Assembly (NCBI GenBank): GCA_032622095.1
Contig: CP136061.1
Location: 264,524,077-264,588,076, forward strand
Origin: Siphonodentalium dalli
Taxonomy: Eukaryota; Mollusca; Scaphopoda; Gadilida; Siphonodentaliidae
Direction of reading: 5' to 3'
Length of the DNA: 64,000 bases
Under the pieces are notes generated by a model. The model saw only the letters and a list, made by a program, of their open reading frames with translations. It was not told where the DNA came from and ran no database searches. This document shows, one piece after another, positions 33,872 through 44,064 of this stretch (within the stretch, counting starts at the first letter, position 1; each line of letters begins with the position of its first letter). The position numbers and the translations under genes are program-made.

Positions 33872-34430
33872 GGCCTGAAGTACATGATAAGATTAGAAAA
33901 ACTACCAGAAGAGTCATACCATTTATTAAAAGAAGTATACACATTAGATAAAGAATTATCTAATCAGGGATATTCGTCCTGGTATTGACGGTTATTAAAT
34001 CTGCCATGATTAAATTTAACATTGAACTGAATTGTATAACGGAAGACAATTTAGATGACCTGATCACAAGTTCTTATGAAAAATAAATTGAATAACATTT
34101 CGTATATATATATATCTAGCTGAGAAAGTATCAGATAGCAAATTACATTTGTATGACAAGTTAAAAATCAAAGTTACGTGCCAAGATTACTTAAATTTCG
34201 GAATATCAACATCAAATAGAAGATATTTTTAACAGCGCTCCGGATAAGTGCTCATTCTCTAGCAATTGAGAAAGATAGACAAGAAGTTCAGAACTACCAA
34301 AAACCAGACATTAAAGATCGCATTTGTAAAGAATGTAAGAGGGTAGAAAACAAAGAACATTTCTTTTATTTTGTGAAAAAAAATGCTAAACACACAACAA
34401 ATCTGATAGATACGAGAGGCCGATCACGAT
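33872..34430 (+). pseudogene. Decayed LINE reverse-transcriptase ORF, C-terminal end
   Basis: Pieces in shifting frames read GLKYMIRLEKLPEESYHLLK, then after a shift TVIKSAMIKFNIELNCI, then SDSKLHLYDKLKIKVTC and QDYLNFGISTSNRRYF, and finally, from 34232, ALRISAHSLAIEKDR, RICKECKRVENKEHFFYFV. The order matches the region after the reverse-transcriptase domain in animal non-LTR retrotransposons, where R-SAH-L-IE-GR is followed by a C-x2-C...H-x4-C knuckle. Here the last cysteine is replaced by valine. At least two frameshifts and several stops are present, so it is non-functional. The 5' part of the element is absent. Confidence 0.75.
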
Positions 34431-34439
34431 CGGCAGATG

Positions 34440-35330
34440 TTAACCCATACCTTGGCGATAAAAATTTAATATGATCGGATAAATGAGAGTTTTGGTGTTG
34501 AATTATAGAGTATACTGTTATGTACTATTATAGACAAATGAACATAACACAAATTATTGGAATTTATGGGTCACTGGCATTTATATATAAAGAGAATGCA
34601 TGCACTGGTACAGGATCTGTAATGCTAAACCACCACAGCCAGCAAGCCCATGGGTTAAATGTGTAGGTGTGACCTGGACATGGAATACTTGGGTTAAGAG
34701 AGTCCAATTTAAGTTTACAATAATAATGTGTCCTAGCATACAGATAAGCAACCTCACCACTGACCCATTAATATCAATTATATAGCAGAGCTGTCAAAAT
34801 ATCACAGGAATTGTTTATGTTGAACACTGACCTCTATTAAACCAATAACAATTATAATGATATCAGACCATCTGAAGATATAACTCTGCAGCAGAGATGT
34901 CTACTGTTAATATCATGTGATGTTTATTGTTGAATCTTTATTTTAAATTAGATACCATAGCCTTCTTTATCAGATTATTTGCACATTGGCATAAGAGACA
35001 TCAGAAAATAATATAGCCTTATCAATAGCTAAGTTGTCCAAAGGCAATTGGTGAATTGGATTTAATGTTGCTCCAAACAGATTTACCAGTACATAACACA
35101 AGATTTTGGACCGATTTAATCAAATTTGGTGTGGTGATTCGGGGTACCCTTGGCAGAGTTATAATGGTGTTAGTTTTTCAAATTTGTTTAACTTAAAAAC
35201 TTTTTAATTATTTAAAAAAATTAAAGGTCCACATTGGAAATCTTTTAATCAACTTTTATCATAATCATCAATATCTAAATGAAAACAAATGACATTTTTT
35301 TAATTATTATTATAAAAGTTAAAAGTTAAT
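34440..35330. other. AT-rich noncoding DNA
   Basis: No gene or repeat array is recognised. Confidence 0.5.
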
Positions 35331-35334
35331 TTTT

Positions 35335-35670
35335 TTTTAAATCGATTTTTTTCTTCCAATTTTTTTCTTCGAAAAAGGGTCATAACTCCTTTAAAATAAA
35401 TCGGATCAAACCCATATTCGAACTCGATCTGTATTTTAGGCTGTGAAACTAACATACCAAATTTGGTTCCAATCAGATGAAAAATGTTCGAGTTATGGCA
35501 GAATGCGTCAATTCTAAGTCGAAAAAGGGCCATAACTCTGTAACAAAAACTCGGATCAAACCCAAATTCGAACTCGATCCGTATTTTGGGCTGAGAAACC
35601 CATATACAAAATTTGGTTCCGATCGGATAGAAAATGTTAGAGTTATCGCATTACTCGTAAAGTGTCTACG

Positions 35671-35702
<32 letters not shown>

Positions 35703-35790
35703 GACAGACAGACGGACCAACGACGAGTGGTCAATCCGGGCAACGACACTATGTTTACCATACTATGGTATGGGTAAACATAAAAATGGG
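35335..35790 (+). repeat. Family E element with 3' hairpin
   Basis: Two ~155-bp units contain CGAAAAAGGG(T/C)CATAACTC, CGGATCAAACCCA, ATTCGAACTCGATC and CAAATTTGGTTCC. The tail is CGGACAGACAGACGGACGGA and ends at a hairpin, TGTTTACCATAC/TATGGTATGGGTAAACA, at 35752-35780. The tail and hairpin look like the element's 3' end. Confidence 0.82.
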
Positions 35791-36540
35791 TATAGAATTT
35801 GATTTTCAGGCTCAGTCCCAAATACAGATACACTGATACATACACGTCATTGACAATACTTTTGCAAAGTGTTTTTTGTCCAGAATCACCTGTGATACAA
35901 GACATACATGTACATGTAGTTGTGTTATTGTTGACTGGCAGAACCATCAACAAGAAAAGCTTGGATCGACGACCAGGGCAAGATTGTATACTCAAGATAC
36001 CCACTACCACTGAAATAAAGAACCCAAGAAAATTATGTCAAAAATGTGTTTTTTTCTTCTTTTGCTTTCTTCATAATAAAAGCTAATATATGAGGGGTGA
36101 AGGAAAGGGCCTATTGGCCCTTTCGACCATCCCGGGGTTAGCCCCCCCAAATACTCCCTCCGATGACTGGCATAATTCCACAATGTCTAACTGTGCTCCA
36201 TTCGGGGGTTATTGGCTGCATTGAACCTGAATGTTCCCGTTTGACACATCCAGTCGGGTTTGTGACACAGCTAGGTGAGTTATAAAAAAAATGTTAGGAA
36301 AACGAGTGAGACGACCGGAAAGTTGATGTCCTTGTGGATAGACTACTCGTCGATGAGGATAACTGCCAGCAAACTACTGATAGAAGCCGCCAAGCTGTAC
36401 GCCCCAGTTTAGATAATGTTCGTCTGATGTAACGTTGTTCCATTTTTGTTGTCATCATATTTTTGTTATCTCAGTATATATGTTGTCGTCAGTATTTTAA
36501 TTTATTTAAATAAACATAAAAAATTAAATTGTATATTTTA
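35791..36540. other. Noncoding DNA
   Basis: A small hairpin AAGGGCCTATTGGCCCTT lies at about 36106-36123. No gene is recognised. Confidence 0.5.
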
Positions 36541-36544
36541 GTTG

Positions 36545-36657
36545 AGGTCCGTATGAGCCAGGGTCCGTATAAGCCAGGGTCCGTATGAGCCGGAGATCCG
36601 TATGAGCCAGGGTCCGTATGAGCCAGGGTCCGTAAGAGCCAGGGTCCGCATCAGCCG
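36545..36657 (-). repeat. 16-bp minisatellite, seven units
   Basis: The plus strand repeats GTCCGTATGAGCCAGG with starts at 36549, 36565, 36581, 36598, 36614, 36630 and 36646. In reverse complement the unit is CTGGCTCATACGGACC, which carries the CGGA core of the arrays at 15491 and 23607. Confidence 0.93.
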
Positions 36658-37450
36658 GCATTCATAAGTTTCATGAAGAACTGACCAAAGTTACGACCTG
36701 TAGCCCATGCCAAAGAATTTAGTCATGCAAAGAGTAAAATCCAAGATGGCTGCTGGCGGCCATGTGTTTTGGCCGAACGACCCAAAAATGACTCGTTCCC
36801 ATCTTCATGTCAATATTAACATCATGACAAATTTCATGATGATCAGACAAACAGTACAACCTGTAGCCCGCGCGAATGGATTTAATTTTGAAATCCAAGA
36901 TGGCCACGTTTTTTGGCCGAATGACCCCAAAATGACTCGTTCCCATCTACATGTCAATGTCAAGAGCCATGATAAGTTTCATGAAGATCTGACCAAAGCT
37001 ACGACCTGTAGCCCGTGCCAAAGGATTTAGTCATGCAAAGAGTAAAATCCAAAATGGCTGCTGGTGGCCATGTTTTTGGCCGAACAACCCCAAAATGACT
37101 CGTTCCCATCTACATGTCAATATTAACATCCATGACAAAATGCATGATGATCAGACCAAAGCTATGACCTGTGGCCCGTGTCAAAGGATTTAGTCAAACA
37201 AAGAGTAAAATCCAAGATGGCTGCTGGCGGCCATGTTTTTTGGCCGAATGACCCCAAATTTACTCGTTCCCATCTACATGTACATGTCAATATTAACATC
37301 CATGACAAATTTAATGATGATCCGACAAAAGATACGACCTGTAGCCCATGCTAATGGATTGAATTTTGAAATCCAAGATGGCCGCTGGCGGCCATGTTTT
37401 TTAGCCGAACAACCCCATAATGACTCGTTCCCATCTAGCAATTCCATTGT
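36658..37450 (+). repeat. Family D array, about five units
   Basis: TAAAATCCAA(G/A)ATGGC lies at 36735, 37045 and 37207, with related AAATCCAAGATGGCC at 36892 and 37370. All the other family D phrases are present. The head and tail are missing: the array starts next to the minisatellite and ends at a GTGACTAACGGGACA motif. Confidence 0.85.
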
Positions 37451-37648
37451 GACTAACGGGACAACCTTTTTTTGCCATGTTTGTGGTACCCTGAGCTTAC
37501 TATAATACAATTGCTAATTTCTCATGCTGGTATGGGTACTACATGGGATCTATATTTTACTGATGGCCGGCACCACCTTCTGAACACGAACAAATAAACA
37601 AACAGTGGCGTGACGAACGGGACATCCAAAATCGTGACTAACGGGACA
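37449..37648 (+). repeat. GTGACTAACGGGACA motif, first cluster
   Basis: Copies lie at 37449, 37610 (one base changed) and 37634. The same 15-mer recurs at 38901, 38927 and, with an extra A, 38948. All six are in the same orientation. Role unknown. Confidence 0.75.
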
Positions 37649-37649
37649 A

Positions 37650-38425
37650 AAAGTGCATTAGGCTTTTCCAACTTTTATATAGGAATTCGAGTTTGTAGGT
37701 TGCAAATACTAAGAAGAAAATATTAACTTTGACTAAAACATTTTCATAACTGTACACAAACAGGAAACAATCTTGAATCAGCTGTTGATACTTAAAAATG
37801 AGATATAAAGGGGCAGTCAGTAAACTCAGTACACATACCTAAACTTACTTATCAAGCAATTTTGCTCTGAGGATCACAATCCACAACACTATATATAGTG
37901 TCAGTGTAGCAAATATTCGGCCAAGATATACATGTTTATATTTTTTTTATGTTGAATCTAAATGTTCGAAGCCTTTCATCACCTTTAAAACCCAGTTTGC
38001 TACCAGAATGCGATGTCATCCCCGCGATGACCAGTGTTTTGATTGTCTCATGGATTATATTAGGGGATTACCAAGAACAAACCTCATATGCTCAACCACC
38101 ATCATCAATCCACCAAAGGATTAAGCTCTCTGAACATTGCACATGTACGGGATTACTACTAATACCAGGTCGGATCTTCCTTGTTAAACCACTCCTAGTC
38201 AATCAGAGGATTTAGCTATCCAGCACACATTTGGACAAACCAGACACTACAGTCAGATCTAAAAATTAGCCATGGCAAAAGGCATTGCCATAAAAAAGCT
38301 GTAGAAGACAATATAATAATTCATGCAATTCTTAAGAAATGCTGTAGAATAAAAATGACAAATTCAAGGGCTGCTGCAGATATAATAAATGTGTCCTGGT
38401 TTGAAAAGTGGTAATAGTGTTATTG
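37650..38425. other. Noncoding DNA
   Basis: An 88-codon frame at 37949-38215 has no recognised domain and no supporting exon signals. Nothing else is seen. Confidence 0.45.
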
Positions 38426-38429
38426 TAGT

Positions 38430-38790
38430 GAATGATCTGAAACCAGAACAAATATAAGAGAGAAAATTTAGATTCATATTACCCATATTTGAACATGACC
38501 TGAATTTTGGACTGGCATACTAATTTTGGTTCTATTCTGATGACCCAATCTGGAATGAAGTTATCATCAAACCTCAAAACGATAAAATTCTAAGTAAAAA
38601 AGGGCCATAACTCTGGTAAAAATCATCTGACGAACCCCATAATCGAAATTGACCTTCCTTTGACTGGTAAACTCCATACCAAATTTGGTCCCAACCCGAT
38701 AACCCAAATTAAGGCTATCATCCAGAAACCATTGTCTGATGGATGCATGCATAGACACACAAAGAGACAATGAGGATTATATACTAGTAT
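38430..38790 (+). repeat. Family E element, diverged
   Basis: It contains TTCTAAGTAAAAAAGGGCCA, TAACTCTGGTAAAAATC, CCAAATTTGGTCCCAACCCG and GGCTATCATCCAGAAACCAT, with a short tail CATAGACACACAAAGAGACA. Confidence 0.75.
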
Positions 38791-38900
38791 GTACACATGT
38801 AGATGAAATTTTGCTTTTGCAATGAAACTAACAGCTATATTTAAAGACAAATATCACTTTTTACAAAAAAATTTGGTTATTTTTTATGCTATTCAAAATC

Positions 38901-38963
38901 GTGACTAACGGGACAATTACGGTGGCGTGACTAACGGGACAAATTTCACGACTAAACGGGACA
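38901..38963 (+). repeat. GTGACTAACGGGACA motif, second cluster
   Basis: Three copies lie within 63 bp. The phrases TCAAAATCGTGACTAACGGG and GGTGGCGTGAC(T/G)AACGGGA are shared with the first cluster, so a larger module was probably duplicated. Confidence 0.75.
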
Positions 38964-39174
38964 TGAAAGTTCCATGAACGATAAATAAATTTTCTTCGAC
39001 AAAAGGGAAGAACCATCAAACTTAACATTTTTATGTAAAACTAAGCATATTATTTGTGAAATTAAACATTAAAGTAACATTATGTAAACATACCAGTATT
39101 ACAGCGAATAGCATTATTAACCTGAAAATACTAAATACTGGACGAAGGTTACCCCATATGTAATTTTTGAACAA

Positions 39175-39785
39175 AAGAACCCAAGATGACTCGTTCCCAT
39201 CTACATGCCAATATTAACATATCTATGATAAATTTCATGATGATCAGACAAACAGTACAACCTGTAGCCCGCGCCAATGGATTTAATTTTGAAATCCAAG
39301 ATGGCCACCAGCAGCCATGTTTTTTGGCCGAATGACCCCAAAATGACTCGTTCCCATCTACATGTCAATGTCAACATTCATGACAAATTTCATAAAGATC
39401 AGACAAAAGGTACGACCTGTAGCCCAAGCCAAGGGATATTGTTTACGGACACACAGACACACGGATGACGGACGCCAAGCCATGGCAATAGCTCAAACTT
39501 ACAAAGTAATTTGAGCTAATAATATAAACAATGATACATGCATGATTGAGGCACATGTAAATGTATATCAAATAAACTGCCTCTGTATTACTGAAATACA
39601 TTGCTAATTACTGGTATGTAATTATATTAATACACATGTTTATGTCAAAATAAGTGTCCCCCTCGACCATGTTGGAACCCATGTTGGAACTGGCATGTGA
39701 CTGAATGAATATATGTACCATGTTAGTTTAAAAAAATATATATTTAAAATAACATTTGATCTGATTAAAATATACATGTAAATTG
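39175..39785 (+). repeat. Family D element plus direct duplication, copy 2
   Basis: 39175-39515 holds two family D units and the tail CCATGGCAATAGCTCAAACT, TACAAAGTAATTTGAGCTAA. 39515-39785 duplicates 33585-33850. After 39785 the two loci diverge: the LINE relic follows at 33872 but not here. Confidence 0.9.
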
Positions 39786-39859
39786 TTTTATAATTTTATT
39801 TTTTTTCTTAAATCAAAATGCATGAATGCATGAAAGGGGCAATAGTCATAGGCCCCATT

Positions 39860-40045
39860 GCATCAAAGGTATGACCTCTAGCCCGTGCCAGAAGATTTAG
39901 TCATGCAAAGAGTAAAATCCAGGATGGCTGCTGGCGGCCATGTTTTTTGGCTGAACGACCCCAAAATGACTCATTCCCATCTACATCTCATTGTTCACAT
40001 CTGTGACAAATTTCATGATGATCTGACCAAAGGTATGACCTGTAG
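39860..40045 (+). repeat. Family D single unit
   Basis: It holds AGTCATGCAAAGAGTAAAAT, CCAGGATGGCTGCTGGCGGC, CATGACAAATTTCATGATG-like text and GGTATGACCTGTAG. It is truncated at both ends. Confidence 0.82.
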
Positions 40046-40059
40046 TAGTCAGGGAGCCT

Positions 40060-40790
40060 GCTGGGTTCTATTTGCACAATCGCGTACGAAAGGTTTGATG
40101 CCCCAACTTTGTTACACCCCGGAACGTTCAAAGAAATCCGATTTCTTAAGTTCCGCATTCCTGGCATTTAGGGGCCAGAGACCCCACAAAAACCTCAAAA
40201 ATGACTTCTATTTGCACTTTTGAGGACAAAGCTGATTTTTGCATTAATAGTGCTCCAGCAATCACTGATCAACAATACACAATTTCTGAAACGAAATTTC
40301 CTGGCGTTTTCATTTCAGAAGGGGGGTTTTTAAAGTACCCCCAAAACCCCAAAAATGACTTCTATTTGCACTTTCGAGTACAAAGCTGATTTTCATATTA
40401 ATAGTGCTCTAATCATCACTGATCAATAATACACAATTTCTGAAACAAAATTTCCTGGCGTTTTCATTTCAGGCATTTTCATTTCAGAAGGGGGGTTTTG
40501 AAAGTACCCCCAAAACCCTAAATATGACTTCTATTTGCACTTTCGAGTACAAAGCTGATTTTCATATTAATAGTGCTCTAATCATCACTGATCAATAATA
40601 CACAATTTCTGAAACAAAATTTCCTGGCGTTTTCATTTCAGAATGGGTATTTTTAAAGTACCCCCAAAAATCTGAAAATTTACTTTTATTTGCACAAAAA
40701 GCTTATTTTTTTCCTCAATAGTTATCCTGATATCGCTGGTCATAAAAACCTCATTTAAGAACGAAATTCCGTGCGTTTTCATTTAAGAAG
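40060..40790 (+). repeat. ~160-bp tandem repeat, four to five units
   Basis: GACTTCTATTTGCACTTT starts at about 40202, 40359 and 40525, with TACTTTTATTTGCAC at 40681 and a partial GGTTCTATTTGCACAATCGC at 40062. Units share AGTACAAAGCTGATTTT, TAATAGTGCTC, ATCACTGATCAA.AATACAC and TTTCCTGGCGTTTTCATTTC. One unit has a 17-bp internal duplication (TTTTCATTTCAGGCA). It is unrelated in sequence to family D but similar in unit length. Confidence 0.88.
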
Positions 40791-41078
40791 CACAGGTCAC
40801 GAGAACAAAAATTTACCATACCATACTTAATTATATAGAGGAGTAAGTGTTATTGGAGTGGGTAATTTTTGTTCTGCGATCTGTGTTAAGGAGATGGTGG
40901 ATTTGTACCAAACCAAAACCGGAAAAAATAGTTTTTAAATTATTTTTGTTGTCATTACAAAATCCAAAATAGCAGACAAAATAGCGTCCGGAAGCAGCCG
41001 GAAGTGGTCAAATTGTGCAAATTTCTATACATTTTACCGGATAATTTCAAATTTTTTGTTTAGAAAAATATTTATACC

Positions 41079-41178
41079 NNNNNNNNNNNNNNNNNNNNNN
41101 NNNNNNNNNNNNNNNNNNNNNNNNNNNNNNNNNNNNNNNNNNNNNNNNNNNNNNNNNNNNNNNNNNNNNNNNNNNNNN
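41079..41178. other. Assembly gap (100 N)
   Basis: Exactly 100 N, a conventional size for a gap of unknown length. The sequence resumes inside an inverted repeat and G-rich tracts, which probably stopped assembly. Confidence 0.98.
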
Positions 41179-41281
41179 AAGGGTTTAGGGTGGGGGGGAA
41201 GATGTCCAGGTCAGGATATTTCCCCCCCCCACCTAAAGGAGATATCCTGACCTGGACATCTTCCCCCCCACCCAAACCCTG
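41179..41281. repeat. Palindrome beside the gap
   Basis: AGGGTTTAGGGTGGGGGGGA, AGATGTCCAGGTCAGGATAT (41179-41222) is mirrored by ATATCCTGACCTGGACATCT, TCCCCCCCACCCAAACCCT (41237-41281), leaving a loop of about 15 bp of C and A. Confidence 0.9.
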
Positions 41282-41860
41282 ACTCAAACAACTTGTTCTC
41301 AGAAGAAGTTAATTTCTCGCTGTTTCATGACTATATAAAGCAAAACGAGCGATAAAACCATAAGATTATTTTTTTGTCATGTAGGTGCTGGGTGGGGGGG
41401 GGGGGGGGGAATATATCGTGACCTGGACATTTCCCCCCCCCCCCACCCCAAACCCTGACTCAGACAACTTTCTCTTGGAGAAGCTAATTTCTCGCTGTTT
41501 CATTACTATATAAAGCAAAATAAGCGATAAAACCATAAGATGATTTTTTTTGTCATGTAGGGGGGGGGGGGGGGGGGGGGGTGGAATATCCAAGCCTGGA
41601 CGTATGAAAAAAAAAGGAAAATATTGAATAAAAAAAAAAAAATTCTGGTCATTTCATGAACAGACAATCAAATTCGTGAAAAAAACTAATTTTGTCATTT
41701 TTTTTTTTAAATAATAAAAAAAAAATTTAATCTCAAAAAACATTTTTCTGGCCATTTCAGAACCAAACGATATCATATGAGTGAAATTATTTTTTTAGTC
41801 GTACATGGGGAGGGGGAGATATCCAGGGTGGGGGGGGGGATATCCTAGGACATCTTCCCC
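41282..41860 (+). repeat. ~177-bp duplication with long G tracts
   Basis: CTGACTCAAACAACTT through GATTATTTTTTTGTCATGTA (about 41280-41385) recurs at 41455-41560 with small changes (TTAATTTCTCGCTGTTTCAT and AAAACCATAAGATGATTTTT). The copies are separated by G and C runs of 10 or more bases, and a 22-base G run lies at about 41559-41580. A weaker relative appears at 41800-41860 (GATATCCAGGGTGGGGGG). Confidence 0.85.
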
Positions 41861-42239
41861 GTTGGTTTCCGTGGGAGAGCTTAGCTTTAGTTATCTCACC
41901 GGCAGGAAAACAGTTTTCACCATCTCTACCGGTTAGCATAAGTTTTTTTTTCATAAACAAGTTATGAGGCCTCGGTCTGTCATATTAGCCTTCGGGCCCA
42001 TATGGCAGACATCGGCCTCATAACTCGGCCAATATGGAAACAACCTATTAATGACTTATATTATTAACTTCTTCACTGCTGAATGATGTTGTGTGCAAAG
42101 CCATTGACATTATAGTCCGATCATGTACTTCGAAAAAATATAACAGCAATATCGAAAAACATTATCACTGACTCCGTAAAATGGCTTTTCTCATTCACAA
42201 TCCTGGAACATCATACACTTTATCAAACATCCAGATACA

Positions 42240-42370
42240 ATTGTTCCCATGTACTCAGGGGGGGGGGGGTCGGAAAAAAATTCTCAGGCACGTATGATGG
42301 GGTGGGTGGGTGTCTCTTGGGTCCAAAAAAACTGTTTTTTCCATATGCCAATTTTTTTTTTCCATTCCTG
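42240..42370 (-). repeat. G-tract repeat family copy
   Basis: ATGTACTCAGGGGGGGGGGG, TCGGAAAAAAATTCTCAGGC and ACGTATGATGGGGTGGGTGG match the reverse complement of 43720-43765. Poly-G next to CGGAAAAAAA is the family signature. Confidence 0.7.
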
Positions 42371-42769
42371 CTATTGAGTCTTATTTTGATGTGTTTTGAA
42401 CAGAAACAGGTCATATATAGTTAATACTAATGCTATACTACATATAGAGGTTATCAGAAGTTGGATCAGTTGCACAATGGCCAACAATAACCCAAATTCA
42501 ACTTGATAGAAACTAGACACTGCGCTATTGGAAAAATAAAATTTAATCAGGATTCCATCTACTGATACAACAAAAATAAGAATAACTATGCAGAAACTCA
42601 GCTGAAAATAAGCAATAAAATGAAAGCACACTTGACCATATGTGACTTGGAAATAAAGATATAATAAATAATGGAATAAAAATAGACTTTTGACAACATA
42701 AAACAAAATCTTAACAAATAAATTGAAGGCCAGCCGGGCCAGCTTGAACAATTTCACATTGTTTTCCAT
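42371..42769 (-). CDS. Hypothetical hydrophobic 132-aa ORF (doubtful)
   Basis: This is the longest open frame in the window outside simple or tandem repeats. Its translation has about three or four hydrophobic stretches that would pass as membrane helices (FLFHYLLYLYF near residue 35, FCIVILIFVV near 60, GLLLAIVQLIQLLITSICSI near 95). The ATG sits in AAACAATGTGAA context. In AT-rich DNA, T-rich codons give hydrophobic residues by default, so the helices are weak evidence. I recognise no family and see no promoter or splice context. Chance is the simpler explanation. Confidence 0.15.
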   Translation of the reverse strand: MENNVKLFKLARLAFNLFVKILFYVVKSLFLFHYLLYLYFQVTYGQVCFHFIAYFQLSFCIVILIFVVSVDGILIKFYFSNSAVSSFYQVEFGLLLAIVQLIQLLITSICSIALVLTIYDLFLFKTHQNKTQ

Positions 42770-42849
42770 GTTAATGTGGATCAGCTTGTAATGTTAATCA
42801 CAGTAACGAAGATTTTATCGTCACTGATATCGTGAGCAAAAAAAGAAGT

Positions 42850-43085
42850 GAAATTGGGCTATCCATCCATATTATTCCCAATTATTTCGAAGCCTATTAC
42901 TTCAGGCAGTGGCTACCAGCCTGCCATTACACGCTATAACATGTTTCCTCAGTTCTGGTTTCTGAGATGCCCCAAGAAGAGTCACGCATGTATATCATGG
43001 TTATGTTTGGTATTAGCATTATTTCTTCAAACTGGGATGAACAGTTGTATTTCCACATGTTTTGATAAACAATTTGATTCCAGCA
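42850..43085. other. Noncoding DNA
   Basis: A small frame here (42848-43102) runs into the neighbouring MITE and has no recognised domain. Confidence 0.4.
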
Positions 43086-43088
43086 ATA

Positions 43089-43224
43089 CAGTAATGCCTT
43101 AATTAAAACGACTCCATAACCACAGCAGAATAATGGGTAATTTTTCAGGATTTAGTCGGAAATTAAAATTAAATTACCCATTATTCTGCTGTGGTTATGG
43201 AGTCGATTAATTAGGGCATTACTG
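43089..43224. mobile_element. 136-bp Tc1/mariner-type MITE
   Basis: Ends CAGTAATGCC and GGCATTACTG are flanked by TA on both sides, the target of Tc1/mariner transposases. The arms are about 55 bp (CGACTCCATAACCACAGCAG, AATAATGGGTAA with its complement) around a short TTTCAGGATTTAGTCGGAAA spacer. There is no coding capacity. A second copy lies at 55876. Confidence 0.88.
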
Positions 43225-43554
43225 TATATCACATAGCAAAATATCAAAATATCAAATAATCTGAAATTTGTTGTACCGGTACCATGTGTTTCTGTAGAAT
43301 ACTCAAATGTGATTATGTGACTAGATCATGTGACTATATATTATGAAAATGAATGTTAATAAAAACGTTGGCACTCTGCCTATATATCCCTAGAAATGTG
43401 ATTATGTTGACACATTTCTTGATTAATGACACTTATATGATATATTCAAATAGTATAGTTATCTCATTATGCACTGTTCTATTCAAATATAGCGCAATAA
43501 ATTATGATAATGCAGGATAATCAGCTATTTGGTAGCTCAATTGATAATTTTTTC

Positions 43555-43765
43555 TCAAATTTAAGGGGGGTGGGTGTCCAAAAACTGACAGGAAAAAAAC
43601 TTCCTGAAACGGAAAAAAAAAAGTGTGGGTGTCCAAAATTGCCTGGAAAAAAAGGCCGGAAACGGAAGAAATTGGGTGGGTGGGTCCCCCTGTGGCCGGA
43701 AAAAATTAAAATGTTCATACGTGCCTGGAATTTTTTTCCGACCCCCCCCCCCCTGATGTACTAAT
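43555..43765 (+). repeat. G-tract repeat family copy
   Basis: It contains GGGGGGTGGGTGTCCAAAAA, CTTCCTGAAACGGAAAAAAA, GGGTGGGTGGGTCCCCCTGT, GGCCGGAAAAAATTAAAATG and CGTGCCTGGAATTTTTTTCC, and ends in a C run. Lysine-rich frames across it are artefacts. Confidence 0.7.
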
Positions 43766-44060
43766 TTCTTAATTCCTGTTTTGAATAATGATCAACTGTA
43801 TTCTGTAGTAGGTCCGTACTCATACTGGTATAGTCTATATTGGTATTTTAGTAATTTTTCCCCATGGGCCTGTTGTACTCACATGTAGCAGCCAAGAGAT
43901 TAATAGATTGTATTTTTTTTAATCTTTCAGTTATTCCGAATATGACATAATTCACATGTTAGCTTGGACTATCTAGCATTATCACATGAGTCGGAGTGAC
44001 AGAAAGAAAGGAACAGATAGCAACTCTCTTACAAGTGCGTATAATCTAATTGAATAATTC
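43766..44060. other. Noncoding DNA between repeats
   Basis: No gene or structure is recognised. Confidence 0.45.
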
Positions 44061-44064
44061 AGTA

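Noticed and set aside
35666-36010. 114-codon minus-strand ORF with a Cys/Ser-Val-rich end
   Set aside because: The Cys-Leu-Ser-Val repeat is the reverse translation of the GACAGACGGACG tail of a family E element.
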